Assembly (NCBI RefSeq): GCF_031453995.1
Contig: NZ_JAVDPZ010000008.1
Location: 81,731-145,730, forward strand
DNA length: 64,000 bases
Direction of reading: 5' to 3'
Source: Nitrobacter vulgaris
Lineage (GTDB): Bacteria; Pseudomonadota; Alphaproteobacteria; Rhizobiales; Xanthobacteraceae
The notes beneath the pieces are model-generated. The model was not told the DNA's origin. It saw only the letters and a list, made by a program, of their open reading frames with translations, and ran no database searches. Both the position numbers and the translations under genes were made by a program. Below, piece by piece: positions 54,998 to 63,363 of the stretch. How positions within the stretch are numbered: the stretch's first letter is position 1; each line of letters starts with the position of its first letter.

Positions 54998-57036
54998 TGC
55001 TTTCATCTAGATCGCTTTTACAGTGGTTGCGCCCGGCTTCTGCATCTTCTCGAGCTGGTGCTTTTGAGTGTGGAATGGCTGCGTATGAGCGTGGCCAGTA
55101 TCTTGAATCGATCAAGCACTGGAAGCTGGCGTCGGAGACAGGCGAGGCCGAGGCCGCCTACCGGATAGGAATGCTTTATGTAAAAGGCGAAGGGGTCGTC
55201 AGGAGCGTACCCGATGCCGCCATCTGGTATGAGCGTGCAGCGCGGCTCGGCAACGTGGAAGCGCAGTTTCAGCTCGGCCTGATCTTTCTACAGGGGGAAA
55301 AGCCGCTGCTGGGTCCGCATCGCCACGAAACATGGCGCCAATCCTCGGCCGTACGTCTCGGCGACAAGGCGTCGAATATTCACCAGCTTGTGTTTCCGCA
55401 TGGAACGAGTGTTGAGCGGAATATTGACGCTGCTTTCCATTGGATATCGGTCGCGGCGGAAAGAGGCAAAGCCGAGGCGCAGACGGTCCTTGGCAACATG
55501 TATAGCGAGGGGCTCGGCTGCGAGAAGAATCTCCAGATAGCGTTCGCATGGTATGGAGTTGCGGCCGAGCAGAACTGCGCCGCGGCAGAATTCGCTCTTG
55601 GCGATATCTATTTCCAAGGCAAAGGGGTTCCCGTCGATTTCGAACAGGCGGCAGCCTGGTATCGCAACGCGGCCGGGCAGGATCATGTAAGGGCGCAGGT
55701 TGCGCTCGCGTTCATGAACCTGAAGGGCACGGGGATGCCGGAGAACCCTGCGGAAGCGGCCCGCCTGTTCCAGGGCGCGGCCATGCACGACGATGTCATC
55801 GCGCTCTATAACATCGGCCTGTTGCGCTTGAAGGGCCAGGGTGTTGCGAAGGATATCGACAGGGCCGAAACCGCGCTGCGCAAGGCGGCGCGCAAGGACT
55901 ACTATCCGGCGGTTCAGGCGTTGGCGGAATTCTATTCGCACGGCGCAGCAGGTTTCGCGCCCGATCTGCGGGAGGCCGCGGTCTGGTATGAGAGGGCCGC
56001 CGAACGGGACGACGTGCAGGCGCAGTTCTTCATGGGTCGTTTCTATGCGACCGGGACCGGTGTCGGCCCGAATATCCGTCAGGCCGCAAGATGGTTTGAG
56101 CGCGCAGCCCGCAATGGTCACGCGACTGCCGCTTTCAACATCGCCATCTTCTACCTCAACGGCTCCGGCGTCGAACGTAACGTGGAAAGCGCGATTGAAT
56201 GGTTTGAGCGCGCGTCCGAAGGCGGCATCAACGCCGCGCAGTTGCAGCTCGGAAGACTTTACTCGGCAGGCAATGGGGTTCCGCGCGATCAGAAACGGGC
56301 GGAAGAGTGGCTCAGCAAGGCCGCTGTGGGTGGGGACCCGGACGCCAAGACAGCCTATGCGCTTTTCCTGCTCCATCAGGACGGTTCGACCGAGCAGCTT
56401 GAGCAGGCATGCGCGCTATTGATCGAGGCGGCTGAGGCAGATCACGCGCCGGCGGCATTCCAACTCGGCGTATTGCATATGGGAAAGTTTGGAGGGGACG
56501 CAGACGTCGAAGCCGCTATCACATGGTTCGCGCGTGCCGCCGGCGCGGGGCATGTCGATGCGCAATATGCCCTTGGGCTTCTTCATCTCGATCCAAACGG
56601 TATGAGCGATGCGAAGGCTGCGGCGTCGTGGATGACGAAGGCCGCGCATGCAGGTCATGCCGGTGCGCAGTTTCAACTCGCCGTACTGTATTGCACCGGC
56701 GCAGGCTTAGCCCAGGATGTTGCGCAAGGGGCGCAGTGGTACGAGGCCGCCGCGCGACAGGGACACAAGGTTGCGCAGTTCAACCTCGCGGTGATGCTTG
56801 GAAAAGGGCAAGGCTGCGAGGCCGATCCCGGGAAGGCAGTTGAATGGTTCGAAAGAGCAGCTCAGCAGGATATGGCGGAAGCGCAGTTTGCGCTCGGCGA
56901 CGCGTTGATGGCGGGAAGCGGCGTTACGAAAGATCAGGACGCGGCGGTGCAGTGGTATCGCCGGGCAGCGAATCAAAACCATGAAGGTGCCCGGCGCCGT
57001 CTGGATGCGGCCGGCGTGACAACGGTCGATGGCTGA
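54994..57036 (+). CDS. Sel1-repeat protein of about 17 units
   Basis: A 680-residue protein almost entirely made of Sel1-type helical repeats of about 36 residues (for example AQFQLAVLYCTGAGLAQDVAQGAQWYEAAARQGHK cut into its A and B helices). I count about 17 units; the third carries an insert of roughly 35 residues. No signal peptide or membrane helix was seen, so it is probably cytosolic. Its start ATG overlaps the HlyD stop (ATGA), implying translational coupling with the exporter. Sel1 repeats bind proteins, so an adaptor or regulator of secretion or glycan synthesis is plausible. Confidence 0.85.
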   Translation: MMLSSRSLLQWLRPASASSRAGAFECGMAAYERGQYLESIKHWKLASETGEAEAAYRIGMLYVKGEGVVRSVPDAAIWYERAARLGNVEAQFQLGLIFLQGEKPLLGPHRHETWRQSSAVRLGDKASNIHQLVFPHGTSVERNIDAAFHWISVAAERGKAEAQTVLGNMYSEGLGCEKNLQIAFAWYGVAAEQNCAAAEFALGDIYFQGKGVPVDFEQAAAWYRNAAGQDHVRAQVALAFMNLKGTGMPENPAEAARLFQGAAMHDDVIALYNIGLLRLKGQGVAKDIDRAETALRKAARKDYYPAVQALAEFYSHGAAGFAPDLREAAVWYERAAERDDVQAQFFMGRFYATGTGVGPNIRQAARWFERAARNGHATAAFNIAIFYLNGSGVERNVESAIEWFERASEGGINAAQLQLGRLYSAGNGVPRDQKRAEEWLSKAAVGGDPDAKTAYALFLLHQDGSTEQLEQACALLIEAAEADHAPAAFQLGVLHMGKFGGDADVEAAITWFARAAGAGHVDAQYALGLLHLDPNGMSDAKAAASWMTKAAHAGHAGAQFQLAVLYCTGAGLAQDVAQGAQWYEAAARQGHKVAQFNLAVMLGKGQGCEADPGKAVEWFERAAQQDMAEAQFALGDALMAGSGVTKDQDAAVQWYRRAANQNHEGARRRLDAAGVTTVDG

Positions 57037-57201
57037 GCATCGCTCGCGATCAGGTTCGATCTTGAGAATTGAAAGCGGGACCATCCTTTTTCACGCAAGG
57101 TCTCGCCGGCGGAATACGAGTGGCCTGCCTTTGGGCCTCGCCCGCGCGTGATGCGGGATCATGAGTCTAACAGGTCAGGGCTGTCAGGAGACCCGGGTAC
57201 G

Positions 57202-59406
57202 ATGAACAAGATTGCGGAGCGCGATGTCAGGAATGCGAAGAATACGCGACCCGTCGCCAGTCCTATTCCACATGAGGAAAATCTTCAAAGCTCGTTTCTG
57301 GATCCCGATCTCAGCGATCTGGAGTCAGGCGCGCGCCTGCGCGGGGCAATACTGGAGCATTCCGGCCGGGAAATTTCTGGCTGGATCGTCGATACGCGCT
57401 CGCCCACGGTATCTGTTTCTCTTTCTCTCTTTGTCGGACCCCACGCGATCGAGGAGACGAGAACGGATCGCGCGGCTCCCGCCGGAATCGGCTCGGGAAT
57501 GGCAATCGGCCGTCCCGGATTTCGTATCGATCTGGCGAACCCTGTCGCGCGTCGACGTCTGGCGCGCGCGCTCAGAAACACATTGGCGGACCCGGACCAG
57601 ACACAGATCTATCTTCGCGTTCGTCTAGATGATGGAGAGTTTTTCGAGATCCCGCTCTTTGACGCCATCGCGCCCGATGACCTGGTTGTCGCGCTCGGAT
57701 TTTCGCCCTCCGATTATACCGACCTGCTGATTCCCAATAACAACAGGCCTATCACACCTGATCCGGATCCCGCCGGCAAGCAGGTGCGTCATGTTTGTTT
57801 CTATCTCCCGCAGTTCCACTCGTTCGAGGAAAACGACAGATGGTGGGGACCCGGATTCACCGAATGGACCAATATCGCACGTATGCGCCCTCAGTTTCCT
57901 GCACATCAATCTCCCTGGCTGCCGGCAGATCTGGGCTTTTATGACGTGAGATTGACGGAGACCCGCCGGCAACAGGCCGAGTTGGCTCGCCGCTACGGCA
58001 TCCATGGCTTCTGTTACTACGTTTACTGGTTCCAGGGTCGCAGGCTGCTCGAACGGCCATTGCAGCTTCTTCTGGAGGATGGAGAGCCAGACCTGCCGTT
58101 CTGCATTTGCTGGGCGAATGAGAACTGGTCGCGCCGCTGGGACGGTTCGGATGCCGAGCTCCTGCTCGGACAGAATCACGCGTTGGAAGATGACGTCCGC
58201 TTCATCGACGATATGGCGGAGCTCCTGCTCGATGAACGCTATATCACGGTAGATGGTCGCAAGATCATCCTGATCTATCGGCCCTCGCTGTTGCCGGACA
58301 GGCAGAGGCTGTTTGAAACATGGCGCGCAAGAGCGAAGGAACTAGGTATCGGGGAAATTCTGATCTGTAACGCCATGACGTTCGGAGAGTTTGATCCACG
58401 CGACGTGAACTGCGATGCGGCAGTTGAGTTTCCTCCGCACACCGTCTCGACGACGGAGCAGCCGCTGTCCGAGCTGGGCGCGCCGGCGAACTTCACCGGA
58501 AAAGTTTACGACTATGTTGATGCCGTGCGCTCGTCTCTGGGTAAGACCTACGATTTTCCCTGCTTTCCGGCCGTCATGCCGCGCTGGGATAACACGCCCC
58601 GCAAAGGTTCACGCGGACACATCTTCAACAGATCGAGTCCGGAGGCGTTCGAGGTATGGCTGCGGGATGCTGCAGGGAGAGCAAGAAAGGGCCCGTTTGC
58701 GGAGCCGATTGTTTTCATCAACTCCTGGAATGAATGGGCCGAGGGAGCTCACCTGGAACCGGACTCGCGGTACGGTCGGGCGTTTCTGGAGGCAGTGAGA
58801 AGGGTGGCATCGTCCGAGCCAATCTCGGCTCAGGTCCGTTCGAATCCGGATTTGCTGGACTGCCTGAGTCGGCAAGAGCTCGAGCAAGCGATGAAGGAGG
58901 CGAGTACCCACGTTCAATTGCTCGCTAACATTCATCGATCGGAGATGATCTATTCCGGCCTGCAACATATGCGAAGCGGGATTCCGGTTGAGGCCGAGGG
59001 CGCGTCGGAAAATCCGGCGGAATCGTTGTTGGTCGTCGAAAACATTAATTCTCAAACGAACGAACGGGTGGTGGTGGACCCGCGATCGGTCGTGCTCGTA
59101 CGAGGATGGGTTTGTGCGGGCGGTTCCTTTGAGGCAAGCAAACACAGGATTGCCTTCCTCATCCTTCTCTCCACGGCCTCCGAAATGCCGGACCGAGACG
59201 GTTATTGTCTGGTCGTGGACTGGCATGAGCGGTTTGACGTCAAGGAATATATGAGAACGAAGAGCAGTGATTGCTATTTTGGTTTCCAGCTCTCCTTTCT
59301 CGTCCACGATCTTCCTGAAGGAGAGTACCAGATCGCGGTTCTGGAGGTAGGTGAGGGGAGTCGTGCGCTCATCAGATCGAATCATTCGATCATTGTTCGA
59401 CGCTGA
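57202..59406 (+). CDS. WbsX-type (GH99-like) glycan biosynthesis protein
   Basis: A 734-residue protein. After an N-terminal region of about 190 residues without clear family match comes a WbsX/GH99-like domain (about 195-535). It shows VCFYLPQFHSFEENDRWWG, GFTEWTNIARMRP, FCICWANENWSRRWDG and the C-terminal FINSWNEWAEGAHLEPD. The last ~180 residues form another beta-rich part. WbsX-type proteins are found in O-antigen and capsule loci; whether they are glycosidases or transferases is not settled. AGGAG at 57186 supports ATG 57202; an ATG at 57151 is an alternative. Confidence 0.85.
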   Translation: MNKIAERDVRNAKNTRPVASPIPHEENLQSSFLDPDLSDLESGARLRGAILEHSGREISGWIVDTRSPTVSVSLSLFVGPHAIEETRTDRAAPAGIGSGMAIGRPGFRIDLANPVARRRLARALRNTLADPDQTQIYLRVRLDDGEFFEIPLFDAIAPDDLVVALGFSPSDYTDLLIPNNNRPITPDPDPAGKQVRHVCFYLPQFHSFEENDRWWGPGFTEWTNIARMRPQFPAHQSPWLPADLGFYDVRLTETRRQQAELARRYGIHGFCYYVYWFQGRRLLERPLQLLLEDGEPDLPFCICWANENWSRRWDGSDAELLLGQNHALEDDVRFIDDMAELLLDERYITVDGRKIILIYRPSLLPDRQRLFETWRARAKELGIGEILICNAMTFGEFDPRDVNCDAAVEFPPHTVSTTEQPLSELGAPANFTGKVYDYVDAVRSSLGKTYDFPCFPAVMPRWDNTPRKGSRGHIFNRSSPEAFEVWLRDAAGRARKGPFAEPIVFINSWNEWAEGAHLEPDSRYGRAFLEAVRRVASSEPISAQVRSNPDLLDCLSRQELEQAMKEASTHVQLLANIHRSEMIYSGLQHMRSGIPVEAEGASENPAESLLVVENINSQTNERVVVDPRSVVLVRGWVCAGGSFEASKHRIAFLILLSTASEMPDRDGYCLVVDWHERFDVKEYMRTKSSDCYFGFQLSFLVHDLPEGEYQIAVLEVGEGSRALIRSNHSIIVRR

Positions 59407-59420
59407 GCGGGGGGATCCGC

Positions 59421-60344
59421 ATGTTGGCCAGCGTCGTCATCGCTTGCTACAAGCATGAAGCGTATATCGAAGAATGCCTGGAGACTGTCTATCGACAGAA
59501 CTTCCCCGACGTTGAGCTCATTATCGTCGACGATCACTCGCCTGATAAGAGCTTCGAAATCGCGCAACGGGTTCTCAAAAAAAGATCCTTTGCCAAGCGC
59601 TTCGCATCTTGCTCGCTCCTGAAGAATCCTCTCAACCTCGGAGCGCCCGGCACCTGGAACAGGGCGTTGTCTCTCGCGAAGGGAGACATGATCTTCCTCC
59701 TGAATTCAGATGATGCATTTTCGAAAGATCGTATCCGGATATTTGCGAGCCAATATGAGAGAGAAAAGCTGTTTTTCGGCTTTTCGGCCGTTGAGCCAAT
59801 CGATGAACGCGGCAGGCCGATAACAACCTATCAATTTCCGACGAGCCTTCGATACGCCATTGATCGCGGCCGAATAACGGGTTCTCCGTTATCCTGGATA
59901 TTTTTGGATTCACAGGTCGCTGCCTCAAGCGGCAACTTCGTATTGAGCCGGGAATTGCTAAGGAAAATCGGGTTGCTGTCCGATCTGAAATACTGCCATG
60001 ACTGGGAGTTTGCGCTACGTGCCGTAACGGTAGTCGAGCCCAAATATGTCGAATCGGATCGCTATATGTATCGGCTCCATTCGACGAATAGTTTTCGAAG
60101 CTTGAGCAAGGTGGCCGAACGCGAAACAAGGGCTTGCATGGCGTCGTACTGCACAAACGCGATAGCTCAACGACCGATCAATAGAGCTTGTCTGAGCCCC
60201 ATAAACTTCGGAGATGCCTTCTACAGTTTTATCAAGCTACATCCGAACTTCAGCTATTGGTTAAAGCAGCTGTATGCTCCTTACCATCCTGACCATCGGA
60301 CCGTGGACTGGAACGAATGGACGATGCCGCTCAAGTGGCGATGA
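59421..60344 (+). CDS. family 2 glycosyltransferase
   Basis: A 307-residue GT-A enzyme. VVIACYKHEAYIEECLET opens the nucleotide-binding half, LIIVDDHSPDKS is the first Asp motif, LGAPGTWNRALSLAKGD follows, and FLLNSDDAF contains the DxD-like metal motif. The acceptor half contains KYCHDWEFALRA with a probable catalytic Asp. No membrane helix. It lies 14 bases after the WbsX gene, so they are cotranscribed. Donor and acceptor sugars are unknown. Confidence 0.88.
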   Translation: MLASVVIACYKHEAYIEECLETVYRQNFPDVELIIVDDHSPDKSFEIAQRVLKKRSFAKRFASCSLLKNPLNLGAPGTWNRALSLAKGDMIFLLNSDDAFSKDRIRIFASQYEREKLFFGFSAVEPIDERGRPITTYQFPTSLRYAIDRGRITGSPLSWIFLDSQVAASSGNFVLSRELLRKIGLLSDLKYCHDWEFALRAVTVVEPKYVESDRYMYRLHSTNSFRSLSKVAERETRACMASYCTNAIAQRPINRACLSPINFGDAFYSFIKLHPNFSYWLKQLYAPYHPDHRTVDWNEWTMPLKWR

Positions 60345-60378
60345 TGATCTCGGGCTGAATGAATCCAAAGCAACATGT

Positions 60379-60450
60379 TAGAGCGCTTTTCGAGCGAAGT
60401 AGATAACGGTTCGCGTGAAGAAAACGCGTCAGACCAAAACCATAAAGCTA
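60379..60450 (+). repeat. dispersed intergenic repeat, copy B
   Basis: Begins TAGAGCGCTTTTCGAGCG, then AAGTAGATAACGGTTCGCG, GAAGAAAACGCGTCAGACC, ending AAAGCTA. Matches copies at 24565 (inverted) and 63271. It lies between two genes that end toward each other. Confidence 0.75.
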
Positions 60451-60508
60451 GGCATCTAGGTCTGTCCGAAGCGAAAGACTCGAGAGATTTCAACCCAGTT
60501 GAAACAGC

Positions 60509-61672
60509 TTAGCAGAGTTTAGGCTTGCGGCTCGGGACGGCTGTCTTCTTGAGAACTTGACGCAGCGCATCAAGACGGTCTGTCTGGCAAGGCAGCGTCG
60601 GCATCAGCCAGCCGCCTTCATCGTTCTCGTTCCAGGCATAGATCAGCACGACGGGGGCCTGCTCACTCAATGGTCGAGCGGTGACCCAACCGAGAGCGCG
60701 TTCCAGATGATCGGCGAGCTCTTTCTTCGTCGGCGCTGTGAAGAAGTTCTCTATGCCTTCTCCTGGTTTCTGTTTTTTTTCCCATGGGACAGGATGTTCA
60801 ATGCGAGGGCGGCGATCCCATCCCGTCATCACGGTCGGCACCACAGGCAGGTGACCATTACTGAGTTCGTTCCAGCCTCGCTCAGCAACTCGCGTAAGCT
60901 CGGCAAAAGATCCTCGGCCATTCCCTATCGTGAGCGCGTATGATCCGGTCGCATCCCCGCCGATATGTTTAGCTTCCCGCATCAAGAAATTCTGATCTCC
61001 GGCCAGCACGATGTAGGGATTAGCCAACCCCGCCTCGGTTGCGCTACTTCTAAACTTTTCGATTTGCTCTTTCAGACCCGCGACTCCTTTCCAGTTTCGT
61101 TCTATGGAGGCCGGCGCGATGAAACCCAGAAAATATAAAGGTCGGTCACCCGAGACTCGCAGGTAATTCCTGTCCGCCATGAGACCGATATGCTCTTGAG
61201 GCAAGGTTGTCGGCTTGTTGCGTGACCCCCACCGGTCAAGTTCGGTAAATAGACAATATCTGAGGCTGTCACTCGCCGCGCTAGCTCTGAACTGATAGAG
61301 CGCCTTCGACATCGGATGGTTTGATCCGTAGGCAACGAAGGCCCAATAATCGAGGCCGGCGAAGACGGCTTGACTTATCTCCTTGTCCATTTCCTCTGGC
61401 GTGATGGGAGGGAAAGAAAAAGGCTTCGGATCGTGGGCGGAGCTTTTGGCGAAAAATGGCGCTCGCCAACGATATTTCTCGGGCGATAGCGAGTTCTCGA
61501 CTGCTTCAGTCGGCGCCGAGCCCGGCGAATACCAGGCATCCCAGCGGATTGCTCCCACCAAGGGTCGGGGTTTTATCGCCGTTGCGGCGAAACTCCCGCG
61601 CCGGAAGATCGGCGTGATAGGCGGAACCAAGCTTGCCGCCAGCGAAGCGACAATCGTGCGTCGGGTCAACAT
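60509..61672 (-). CDS. exported GH99/WbsX-like protein with Tat-type signal
   Basis: A 387-residue protein. The N-terminus MLTRRTIVASLAASLVPP has a twin-arginine and a hydrophobic stretch typical of Tat signals. The mature part resembles WbsX/GH99-like domains: GAIRWDAWYSPGS, VFAGLDYWAFVAYGS and the C-terminal IYAWNENDEGGWLMPT, which parallels WNEWAEGA of the cytosolic WbsX gene upstream. It may trim or modify glycan in the periplasm. It is divergent from the TPR-GT92 gene with about 260 bases between them. Confidence 0.75.
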   Translation of the reverse strand: MLTRRTIVASLAASLVPPITPIFRRGSFAATAIKPRPLVGAIRWDAWYSPGSAPTEAVENSLSPEKYRWRAPFFAKSSAHDPKPFSFPPITPEEMDKEISQAVFAGLDYWAFVAYGSNHPMSKALYQFRASAASDSLRYCLFTELDRWGSRNKPTTLPQEHIGLMADRNYLRVSGDRPLYFLGFIAPASIERNWKGVAGLKEQIEKFRSSATEAGLANPYIVLAGDQNFLMREAKHIGGDATGSYALTIGNGRGSFAELTRVAERGWNELSNGHLPVVPTVMTGWDRRPRIEHPVPWEKKQKPGEGIENFFTAPTKKELADHLERALGWVTARPLSEQAPVVLIYAWNENDEGGWLMPTLPCQTDRLDALRQVLKKTAVPSRKPKLC

Positions 61673-61930
61673 GCGCGAACGCCTTCCGTCTGTAGTGAGT
61701 GTCAGGCTCGTTCATTCAACCATAACACTGAACAGCGGTATTCGTTAACTGATCTGTTGATTTTCCTCGAAAAGACCTTACAAAAATCTAGAATAGGCTT
61801 CACACGTGAATTGAACACTGCTCTGATCTGTTAAGATCATGCCGCAATCCGGCAAATCAAAGTCGGCTTCGCCGGAATTGGGAGCCGGTGTCAGGGTTTT
61901 TGAACAAGCCTGGAGCGCGACAGGGTGGGA

Positions 61931-63175
61931 ATGGAAACTGCGACACTGACAAAATTCGGCTTGGACCTGGACGTCGATGCGCTCACGGCCAACGAGATCG
62001 AACCAAGATTGAAAGAGTTCTTTTCCGGCCGGATTGCCAATCCGAATCCGGAAGAACTGATGCAGTCGGTCAAGGAGCTGGAAGAGCAGTTTGGCGGGTA
62101 CAGCGAGTATCAGTTCGCGAGAGCTGCGGTGCTGATGCAGGCGTGCGATTTTGCGCGAGCACGAGAGATTCTGACGCGTCTCGCGAGAGAACTGCCGTCC
62201 GATTCCCGTATTCTGCATCGACTTGCCGTAACCCATTTGAACATGGGTTCGGCCCAAGCGGCGCAAGATACCTATCTTGCCGCCTTGGCGGCTGCTCCCT
62301 CGAGCGAGAATCTCCGCCGGGAATTCGCTGGCCTTCTCCGAGTCATGGAGGCCAAGAAGCTCTATGCCGGCGTGAGCCGCAAGAAGCACAGATTATCTGT
62401 TGTTTGTGCGATCAAGAACGAAGCGGACGATCTGCTTGAGTGGCTGCATCTCCACAAGCTGGTCGGTGTTGATCATTTCTATTTGTACGACAACGAAAGT
62501 ACCGACGAAACGCGAGCGATAATTGAATCCTTTCCTTGGCCGGACATGATCACCTACCACCATGTGAAAGGTGAGTTTGGACAAATACGCGCCTTTCATC
62601 ACGCAATCGACAGCTATCGGAATAGCTCCGAATGGTGCGCGTTTATCGATGCCGACGAGTTTCTTTATCCCGTCGAGGGTAACAGCATCAGGGATGTTCT
62701 GGACGATATTCCCTCGGCGCCGGCTGTCGCGGTTCAATGGCTGAATTTCGGTTCCAATGGTCACGAGGCAAAACCACAAGGCCTCTGCATTGAGTCGTTT
62801 ACGCGACGGGCTCCTGATGATTTTCCGGATCATTATGTGATGAAGTCGATCGTGCGCCCCGATGCGATCGTGGCCTATCTTCACCCCCATCAGTCGCTGG
62901 TATTGGGATGTTACGTCCAGGAGGACGGCGCCCCCGTTTTCCCGATCGGCGGTCGGTGCTCGGTTCCGAAGCGCAAGAAGCTGGCCATCAATCATTACTA
63001 TACGAAATCTCGACAGCAGCTTTTGAAGAAGCGGGAGCGGGGGAGGCCTTTGGCGGAAGGTGACCCCGAGCGCATACGGGCGATGGAGTTCTTCACGCTT
63101 CGCGACCGCAATGACGTCGAGGATCTGACGATCCTGAAATTCCTGCCTGAGCTCAAGAAACTGGCCCATCGCTGA
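61931..63175 (+). CDS. TPR-glycosyltransferase fusion (GT92-like)
   Basis: About 414 residues in two parts. The first ~130 residues are helical with TPR-like pattern (RAAVLMQACDFARAREIL, LHRLAVTHLNMGSAQAA). The rest matches the family 92/DUF23-like glycosyltransferases: VVCAIKNEADDLLEWLHLH, YLYDNESTDETR and the metal-binding CAFIDADEFLYP, then NHYYTKS. ATG 61931 is preferred over GTG 61925. TPR-GT fusions often act on proteins, so a role in glycosylating the secreted protein or a glycan is possible. Confidence 0.8.
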   Translation: METATLTKFGLDLDVDALTANEIEPRLKEFFSGRIANPNPEELMQSVKELEEQFGGYSEYQFARAAVLMQACDFARAREILTRLARELPSDSRILHRLAVTHLNMGSAQAAQDTYLAALAAAPSSENLRREFAGLLRVMEAKKLYAGVSRKKHRLSVVCAIKNEADDLLEWLHLHKLVGVDHFYLYDNESTDETRAIIESFPWPDMITYHHVKGEFGQIRAFHHAIDSYRNSSEWCAFIDADEFLYPVEGNSIRDVLDDIPSAPAVAVQWLNFGSNGHEAKPQGLCIESFTRRAPDDFPDHYVMKSIVRPDAIVAYLHPHQSLVLGCYVQEDGAPVFPIGGRCSVPKRKKLAINHYYTKSRQQLLKKRERGRPLAEGDPERIRAMEFFTLRDRNDVEDLTILKFLPELKKLAHR

Positions 63176-63270
63176 AAGTTACGATGCCGATACAACGCAC
63201 GGTGCGCGCTGTATGCGAATTCAGCTCTGGTCCGAATTCGCCGGTTGCGGCGCGGGCACCGAGGCTGTTT

Positions 63271-63337
63271 AGCTATAGCGTTTTCGAGCGGAGTGAATTC
63301 CGGTTCGCGTGAAGAAAACGCGTCAACGAAAAGCTAT
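63271..63337 (+). repeat. dispersed intergenic repeat, copy C
   Basis: Begins AGCTATAGCGTTTTCGAGCG, then CCGGTTCGCGTGAAGAAAACG. GCGTTTTC (63279-63286) and GAAAACGC (63314-63321) are perfect inverted arms. Copy C continues into AAAGCTATTG. It lies between convergent genes like copy B. Confidence 0.75.
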
Positions 63338-63363
63338 TGATTCCATCAGAGCCGGAATAGCTG

